From the NCBI GenBank assembly GCA_040218415.1, contig JAVJRN010000052.1:1-19579 (forward strand): a DNA stretch of 19,579 bases, in the 5' to 3' direction. Positions 15,696 through 19,579 of the stretch are shown piece by piece. How positions within the stretch are numbered: position 1 is the first letter of the stretch; each line of letters opens with the position of its first letter. Origin of the DNA: JAVJRN01 sp040218415. GTDB lineage: Bacteria; Bacteroidota; Bacteroidia; Cytophagales; Cyclobacteriaceae. The translations under genes were made by a program, and so were the position numbers. The notes under the pieces were generated by a model. That model was not told where the DNA came from. It was given only the letters and a program-made list of their open reading frames with translations, and did no database searches.

Positions 15696-15891
15696 TCCTA
15701 ACGCCACTGTATAAATTCGTGGCTGATTAAAAGTATAAAAATTTGCTTTAACTACCGAGGCAATCCGCAGGATTGGCTTATTAAATTAATTTTCACCAAA
15801 TAAGGCAATCCTGCGGATTGCCGGGCTTTCTACAAAGAGCTAAAGGAACAATTACCTACTAACAGCCATGATTTATACAGGATGTTGTAAG
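15696..15891 (-). repeat. attC-like palindromic element, copy 1 (with REP doublet inside)
   Basis: On the plus strand the left arm (15699-15725) contains CTGTATAAATTCGTGGCTG and the right arm (15863-15891) contains CAGCCATGATTTATACAG, so the arms pair over about 20 bp with few mismatches. On the minus strand the element begins TTACAAC and ends GTTAGGA, i.e. AAC and GTT at the tips, like the R boxes of integron attC sites. Between the arms lies a pair of inverted hairpins (15759-15822). The gene before it ends 9 bases away and the next starts 20 bases after, consistent with a cassette junction. Confidence 0.55.
15759..15822. repeat. REP-like doublet of inverted hairpins
   Basis: Two hairpins, GGCAATCC-GCA-GGATTGGC (15759-15777) and GGCAATCC-TGC-GGATTGCC (15804-15822), each have a stem of about 8 bp and a 3-base loop. 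They are arranged head to head, so together they make a 17-bp perfect inverted repeat (15759-15775 with 15806-15822). This is the BIME-type arrangement of REP palindromes mobilised by RAYT transposases, and a RAYT remnant lies about 570 bases away. It sits inside an attC-like element. Confidence 0.65.
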
Positions 15892-15899
15892 TCGTATAT

Positions 15900-16409
15900 T
15901 CATTTTAGAAATTTATATGTTCTACCAAACCAGAACTTCGGAGCAAGGGTTTCATCACCTATTTTTTGGAATTTTCCTGTAATGAATCGAATTAATCTGT
16001 TATTATCCAAATAGTTATTGCCGACAAATTCAATTACTTTATTATCTCTGGTGTATAGTATTAGCGACTTTGTCTTCCAACCGTTCAAAAACTCACATGT
16101 AGAATATCCACGTACAGCATTACAACTAAGCTTTATGACTTTTAACTGCAAGAGGTAGACAATAGTAATTGAATCCCCTTTAAATGTCACAAATTTTATA
16201 TCTGTCCAAAGAGAATACACAATAATAAATCCTATATATCCTAAAAATAGAATCAGAAAGATTGCTGGTGCTATTATTTTCAATTCGTCTATCTTGTCAT
16301 TGAAAAGCCGGATAGTGCCGTAGATTATTAGACCCCAAAACAAAGCAAGCATCAGAAACTTAAGTATCTGAGTAAATGGATTAAGTATAGGTGTGTACTT
16401 TGAATGCAT
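15900..16409 (-). CDS. Membrane protein with PH-like domain (cassette gene)
   Basis: A 169-residue protein with two transmembrane helices (about 13-32, TQILKFLMLALFWGLIIYGT, and 43-66, around IIAPAIFLILFLGYIGFIIVYSL) and a beta-rich cytoplasmic domain starting DIKFVTFKGDSITIVYLLQLKVIKLS, with a strand TKSLILYTRDNKVIEFVG and a C-terminal helix DNNRLIRFITGKFQKI. It has the plan of the other PH-like membrane proteins in this window. It starts 131 bases after the cassette core at 16541-16548, a long untranslated leader, and ends 9 bases before the next palindromic element. No enzyme motif is visible and the function is unknown. Confidence 0.6.
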   Translation of the reverse strand: MHSKYTPILNPFTQILKFLMLALFWGLIIYGTIRLFNDKIDELKIIAPAIFLILFLGYIGFIIVYSLWTDIKFVTFKGDSITIVYLLQLKVIKLSCNAVRGYSTCEFLNGWKTKSLILYTRDNKVIEFVGNNYLDNNRLIRFITGKFQKIGDETLAPKFWFGRTYKFLK

Positions 16410-16540
16410 TAGTTAAAATTCTGACTAACATTTTACGAAGTTATTGGAATTCGATAATGTATAAATTTCTTTTATTCTTTCAATTTTTTCTGCTCTTCTG
16501 GTGGTCAGTGAAAGGTATCACTCAGCTATTTCCAGAATGA

Positions 16541-16657
16541 CTTACAACGCCCAACTATCATCCGTAGGCTGGACTTATTAAGTTTCTAGAAAAGTATCAT
16601 ATTGATCGACCCTTTGCAAAGAGCTCAGTTAGCTTATGAATGATAGTGTTTGTTAAC
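16541..16657 (-). repeat. attC-like palindromic element, copy 2
   Basis: The left arm (16541-16572) reads CTTACAACGCCCAACTATCATCC then GTAGGCTGG; the right arm (16629-16657) reads TTAGCTTATGAATGATAGTG then TTTGTTAAC. ACTATCATCCGTAGGCT pairs with AGCTTATGAATGATAGT. On the minus strand it opens with GTTAAC and closes with GTTGTAAG. It shares CCGTAGGCT, and the region around TTTGCAAAGAGCTC, with copy 3, although the stem sequence differs. The stop codon of the TPR gene (16634-16636) is inside the right arm. Confidence 0.6.
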
Positions 16658-17239
16658 TTCTTTTTTCATCCTGATTGCATCTAGAATGTCTTTACGACAA
16701 TGAATTACTTTAATATCATCAGGATCAATTTCAAGTGATTTTTCACAATATTCTATTGCATCTTCCAGTTTTAGTTCGGCTCTAGCTATTAATGCCAAGT
16801 TATAAAAAGCCTCTTCAGGATCGCCTTCTAATTTCGTTGCTTTAAGATGTTCGGTTTTGGCTCCTTCATAATCTCCCATGGATGCCAAACAACAGCCTTT
16901 CATGATATATCCTACGGTTTCATTCGGAGCGATCTCAATTGCTTGATCATACCAATTCAATGCCTCCGAAAAATTCCCTAACTCTTTGTAGGTATCGCCC
17001 AATTCAGTACAGTAAAGTTTCGAATATTTTGTCGAATCATCGTCAGAAGGCGAAATATCAGCAAGAATTTCTAATACCTTATTATAGTTACTTAGATGAC
17101 CATAAATCACCGCTCTTAAAAGTCTGCCATTTTTATTCTTGGGATGTTGTTCAATATAACAGTCAATTGATAAAATAGCTTGACTATAATTTTCCTGATC
17201 CAGGTGCTCTAGACTTGTGTTGTACCAATCTTTACTCAT
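16634..17239 (-). CDS. Tetratricopeptide repeat (TPR) protein (cassette gene)
   Basis: A 201-residue protein made of about five TPR units, with clear helices: NTSLEHLDQENYSQAILSID, YCTELGDTYKELGNFSEALNWYDQAIEIAPN (about 81-111), YIMKGCCLASMGDYEGAKTEHLKATKL (about 116-142) and FYNLALIARAELKLEDAIEYCEKSLEIDPDD (about 149-180). The classic TPR residues (G/A8, Y11, A20, P32) are at their places in most units. There is no signal peptide or membrane segment, so it is probably cytoplasmic and binds partner proteins. It begins 24 bases after the cassette core GTTAACT and ends inside the palindromic element of copy 2. The partner is unknown. Confidence 0.85.
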   Translation of the reverse strand: MSKDWYNTSLEHLDQENYSQAILSIDCYIEQHPKNKNGRLLRAVIYGHLSNYNKVLEILADISPSDDDSTKYSKLYCTELGDTYKELGNFSEALNWYDQAIEIAPNETVGYIMKGCCLASMGDYEGAKTEHLKATKLEGDPEEAFYNLALIARAELKLEDAIEYCEKSLEIDPDDIKVIHCRKDILDAIRMKKEVNKHYHS

Positions 17240-17263
17240 AATTCACATAATCTGCGTAATTGA

Positions 17264-17380
17264 AGTTAACGCCAAGCTAAAATCCGTAGGCTTGGACTTT
17301 GTTAATTTCTTTAAAGCTATCTGATTCAAATGCACTTTGCAAGCAGCTCATTAGCCTATGGATTTTTAGCGCCTGTTGTG
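17264..17380 (-). repeat. attC-like palindromic element, copy 3
   Basis: The left arm (17264-17295) contains AGTTAACGCCAAGCTAAAAT then CCGTAGGCTTGG; the right arm (17350-17380) contains AGCCTATGGATTTTTAGC then GCCTGTTGTGG. GCTAAAATCCGTAGGCT pairs with AGCCTATGGATTTTTAGC with one unpaired base, recalling the extrahelical bases of attC sites. On the minus strand it starts near CACAACAGGCGC and ends TGGCGTTAACT. The last eight codons of the gene ending at 17356 lie inside it. Confidence 0.65.
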
Positions 17381-17970
17381 GTGTCGTTGTTTATCTTAAG
17401 CAAAATAGTATCGGCATCAGACTGAGTTACCGAGTCTTCCAAAGCAAAACCTGGCTTTCGTTCTTCAATTATTTTAGTTGAGTCATTCACAATATTCAAT
17501 TCCTTCTCTTTGGTTATTGTAGTAGAATCTATAGCCTCGATAGTAAATAAGTTGTAGACAAAGATTACAACGACAATAGTAGTAGAGAAGATGGCGAGAA
17601 GTGAGTAAAGATTTGTTTTGTTAATTGTCGTGCCATGTTTATCAATTTCCTGCTTTGTCTTTTTTCTCACATCAGCTTCAAACCTACTCTTTTCCATCAT
17701 CCAATATTCAATAAACAAGAGTATGCCAAGGTTTACAAGGGGGATGATTATTCCATAGATCGAAAACGATTCATATATCTGGGATAATGCAAAATATCCA
17801 CCAATCAAGATGTTGTTGAAATTGAAAAGCTTATCATGGATTCTGTCAAAATATTTGAGAATGTTTTGAACACCTTCGATTTCCATTCTCTTGAAATTTC
17901 CATCGATCTCATCGAGCTCTTTATCTGACATCAATCCATGATCTTCCCAGTTAAAATCGTCTTCCTTCAT
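17356..17970 (-). CDS. Two-segment membrane protein, second gene of a cassette
   Basis: A 204-residue protein starting MKEDDFNWEDHG. An acidic N-terminal region carries LMSDKELDEIDGNFKRME and a helix near IHDKLFNFNN. Membrane segments are at about 54-90 (two close helices, ILIGGYFALSQIYESF and GIIIPLVNLGILLFIEYWMM) and about 122-140 (SLLAIFSTTIVVVIFVYNLF). A Thr/Asp-rich tail follows. The family is not recognised. The frame is open further to a TTG at 18006, which would overlap the upstream gene by 35 bases; the ATG one base after the upstream stop is more likely and suggests translational coupling. It shares a cassette with the DUF6584 gene and its last codons lie in the palindrome. The role is unknown. 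Confidence 0.7.
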   Translation of the reverse strand: MKEDDFNWEDHGLMSDKELDEIDGNFKRMEIEGVQNILKYFDRIHDKLFNFNNILIGGYFALSQIYESFSIYGIIIPLVNLGILLFIEYWMMEKSRFEADVRKKTKQEIDKHGTTINKTNLYSLLAIFSTTIVVVIFVYNLFTIEAIDSTTITKEKELNIVNDSTKIIEERKPGFALEDSVTQSDADTILLKINNDTTTGAKNP

Positions 17971-17971
17971 A

Positions 17972-18502
17972 TTAGAATATCCAAGATATAGTTGTTCCGA
18001 ATCCAATCAGTGTGAATACAATAATTGATATCAGGATGGCGATAATTCCCCATTTAGTCAATTTATCTCTGATTGTTTCTTGATGCTTTGAGTCTTTCCG
18101 CTTGTTCTTGTCCTGCTTGGGTTTGAAAGTTGGGACATAGCTAGACTTCATTTTACTATCTGCTTCAAATTCAGCCAGTTTGTTCCTCGCGTATTCAGGA
18201 AGTTCGTCCTTGTTACCTCGAAAAGTAATGTCTTGAAGAATCTGGGTTCCTGAATGGTTTACCGAGTTGAGATAAATATCAACAGCCACTTTTATTCGCT
18301 CGTCTGTTGGTTCGGTTAATATCCAGTATCTACCCGCTGCGTCCAGAAAACCAGATTCGTAATAGAGTTCAGCCAATCGTTCCCAAATGCTGAGTTCGTT
18401 CGGGTACTCGTTAATCAAGTTCCTAAGCCGATCGGCAGACTTCAGTTTCAAGCCTGCTTCAATCTCTTCATTAATCCGATTTAGTTTTTCTTGGAGGTTC
18501 AT
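17972..18502 (-). CDS. DUF6584-like protein with C-terminal membrane anchor
   Basis: A 176-residue protein. The N-terminal part (about 1-110) follows the DUF6584 pattern: a helix IEAGLKLKSADRLRNLINEY, then ERLAELYYESGFLDAAGRYW (41-60; the AGRYW motif is the family hallmark) and, later, ITFRGNKDELPEYARNKLAEF. After a Lys-rich linker (KPKQDKNKRKDSKHQE) there is one transmembrane helix at the C-terminus (WGIIAILISIIVFTLIGFG), so it is tail-anchored. DUF6584 has no known function. It starts 20 bases after the cassette core at 18523-18529 and is followed one base after its stop by the membrane-protein gene, so the two form one bicistronic cassette and probably work together. Confidence 0.75.
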   Translation of the reverse strand: MNLQEKLNRINEEIEAGLKLKSADRLRNLINEYPNELSIWERLAELYYESGFLDAAGRYWILTEPTDERIKVAVDIYLNSVNHSGTQILQDITFRGNKDELPEYARNKLAEFEADSKMKSSYVPTFKPKQDKNKRKDSKHQETIRDKLTKWGIIAILISIIVFTLIGFGTTISWIF

Positions 18503-18522
18503 TTAAGATATGCAGTCATGCA

Positions 18523-18755
18523 CCACAACGACAAGCTATCGGTTGTATGCCCACAGCTTGTAAAGAGCACAATCTAGTGAAATCTGCCGAAGCTCACAAC
18601 GGTTCAAATAACCACTGCGCTCCAAAAGATAAAAACTCCTGCGAACTGTACTCAGTAGAAAGCACTAAACTTTCCCAGTGGCAGATTCACGGTAACTTTC
18701 ACACTGAAATCAGCCAGAAAGCACTTTGGCATATAACCGATAGCGCCTGTTAGAT
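18523..18755 (-). repeat. attC-like palindromic element, copy 4
   Basis: Outer arms: AGCTATCGGTTGTATGCC (18534-18551) pairs with GGCATATAACCGATAGC (18728-18744). Inner pairs add GTGAAATCTGCC with GGCAGATTCAC and CCACTG with CAGTGG, so the whole 233-bp element can fold into one branched structure. On the minus strand it opens with ATCTAAC (18749-18755), an exact RYYYAAC core, and closes with GTTGTGG. The stop codon of the preceding gene (18750-18752) is part of that opening core. Copy 5 is nearly identical over its left part. Confidence 0.7.
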
Positions 18756-19385
18756 TTCGTATTTCTTCTTGTATTCGTTGATCAGATAAACGATATCTGT
18801 TGGTTTAACATCTAGATCTTTTAGGTTGTAAGATTCAGGTTTAACTGCATTCTTCCTGTAGATTTCAATAAAGTGAGCATCTGAAAAAGCTCCTGCTCCA
18901 CGAATGCTGCCTCTGTGATAATGATATATTTGGAGTATGTTGTCCCACTTAATAGGTTCCTTAGTTGACTTCCTAAACTCCAATTGTTCAGGACTAATAA
19001 TGATCATTGGCTTCCGGTCAAAAATCATGATAATTAAAGCAACAACTGCAAATGGAGCTAGAGGTGATGGAATTAACATAGGTCCCCAACTGTTCGTCTT
19101 AACTGAAAGAAATACGAAGAAAAGTCCGAAGACTGCCATGGCTATTAATGGTGCTCCGTAAGACATTCTTCGCTTTCGAATTCTATGTTCAGTCGTCAAA
19201 TCGGTTGAAAACTTTGCCGTTGGTTCGAGATGCTCAGCTTTAGTTATGCCGTTAGGATCGTCAAAACCCTCTGGGTTGGTTCGAGAATAATACCAGTCTA
19301 CAACCTCAATAGCAGATTCAAAATTTCCGCTCTGAAGATGGTTCCACAAAGTTTGTTCATCAAGAGGGTGCTGGTAAATGCGCAT
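18750..19385 (-). CDS. Membrane protein with PH-like domain (cassette gene)
   Basis: A 211-residue protein. The first 75 residues are soluble (ESAIEVVDWYYSRTNPEG near 24-41); then two transmembrane helices lie at about 77-93 (APLIAMAVFGLFFVFLS) and 101-121 (GPMLIPSPLAPFAVVALIIMI). A beta-rich domain (PMIIISPEQLEFRKSTKEPIKW, ILQIYHYHRGSIRG, HFIEIYRKN) and a C-terminal helix (DIVYLINEYKKKYE) follow, in the PH-like layout of other genes in this window. It starts only 7 bases after an exact GTTAGAT core and its TAA is embedded in the next element's ATCTAAC core: an exceptionally compact cassette. The function is unknown. Confidence 0.65.
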   Translation of the reverse strand: MRIYQHPLDEQTLWNHLQSGNFESAIEVVDWYYSRTNPEGFDDPNGITKAEHLEPTAKFSTDLTTEHRIRKRRMSYGAPLIAMAVFGLFFVFLSVKTNSWGPMLIPSPLAPFAVVALIIMIFDRKPMIIISPEQLEFRKSTKEPIKWDNILQIYHYHRGSIRGAGAFSDAHFIEIYRKNAVKPESYNLKDLDVKPTDIVYLINEYKKKYEI

Positions 19386-19392
19386 ATATGAA

Positions 19393-19579
19393 ATCTAACG
19401 ATCAGCTATCGGTTGTATGCCCACAGTTTGTAAAGAGCACAATCTAGTGAAATCTGCCGAAGCTCACAACGATTCAAAGGAGCACTGAGTCCTGAAGATC
19501 AAAACTCCTGCGAACTACACTGAGTAGATAGCTCGACTTTTTCCTAGCGGCATATTTGCGGGCAAGATTCACTGAAACC
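19393..19579 (-). repeat. attC-like palindromic element, copy 5, cut by the window end
   Basis: This is the first 187 bases of an element like copy 4. It starts with ATCTAAC (minus-strand GTTAGAT, an exact GTTRRRY core) and then AGCTATCGGTTGTATGCCC. From 19404 about 72 bases are almost identical to 18534-18605 (two differences seen by eye), after which the two copies diverge but keep recognisable blocks such as ACTCCTGCGAACT and TTCAC..TGAAA. The other arm is beyond the window. Confidence 0.65.

Noticed and set aside
1..19579. CRISPR array
   Set aside because: The repeats found are palindromic and separated by genes; there is no series of short direct repeats with spacers and no cas gene.

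Overview
The window looks like chromosomal DNA of a Bacteroidota bacterium, probably a marine Cytophagales-type species. This is inferred from an AT-rich sequence, start codons preceded by A/T-rich DNA rather than clear Shine-Dalgarno boxes, a DUF6090-type membrane protein, and many small hypothetical membrane proteins and lipoproteins. Almost every gene is on the minus strand; the exception is a secreted metallo-beta-lactamase-fold hydrolase at 3694-4440. No tRNA, rRNA, CRISPR array, integrase or complete insertion sequence was seen.

Layout. Positions 1-620 have no convincing gene but are packed with inverted repeats and end at a strong bidirectional terminator. Positions 860-5558 hold a DUF4177-like protein, an outer-membrane beta-barrel protein, small membrane proteins, the MBL-fold hydrolase and a DUF6090-like protein. 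Positions 5669-7206 hold a tight three-gene operon with 11-bp overlaps: a TIGR04255-family protein, an unrecognised protein and a HEPN protein carrying the Rx6H RNase motif. This is a good candidate for an uncharacterised toxin or defence module. Positions 7414-10574 hold a DUF3267 zincin, a PH-like membrane protein, a membrane-anchored endonuclease/exonuclease/phosphatase-fold protein and a two-helix membrane protein. Positions 10818-14850 hold a catalase-peroxidase KatG with a lipoprotein signal and a cardiolipin-synthase-like (ClsC/YmdC type) phospholipase D lipoprotein. Both are predicted to work in the envelope.

Positions 14992-19579 are an accessory region. A decayed REP-associated (Y1/RAYT) transposase lies beside REP-like hairpins. 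It is followed by what looks like an array of integron-type gene cassettes without an integrase (CALIN-like). Six small genes, all in the same orientation, are separated by palindromic elements at 15696-15891, 16541-16657, 17264-17380, 18523-18755 and 19393 to the window end. In the four complete elements both arms end in the AAC/GTT core and the stems pair, with a stem sequence that changes from element to element. Several cassette genes run their stop codon into the palindrome. The cassettes carry membrane PH-like proteins, a TPR protein, a DUF6584 protein paired with a two-helix membrane protein, and a small lipoprotein. All assignments come from reading the sequence; no database search was possible.
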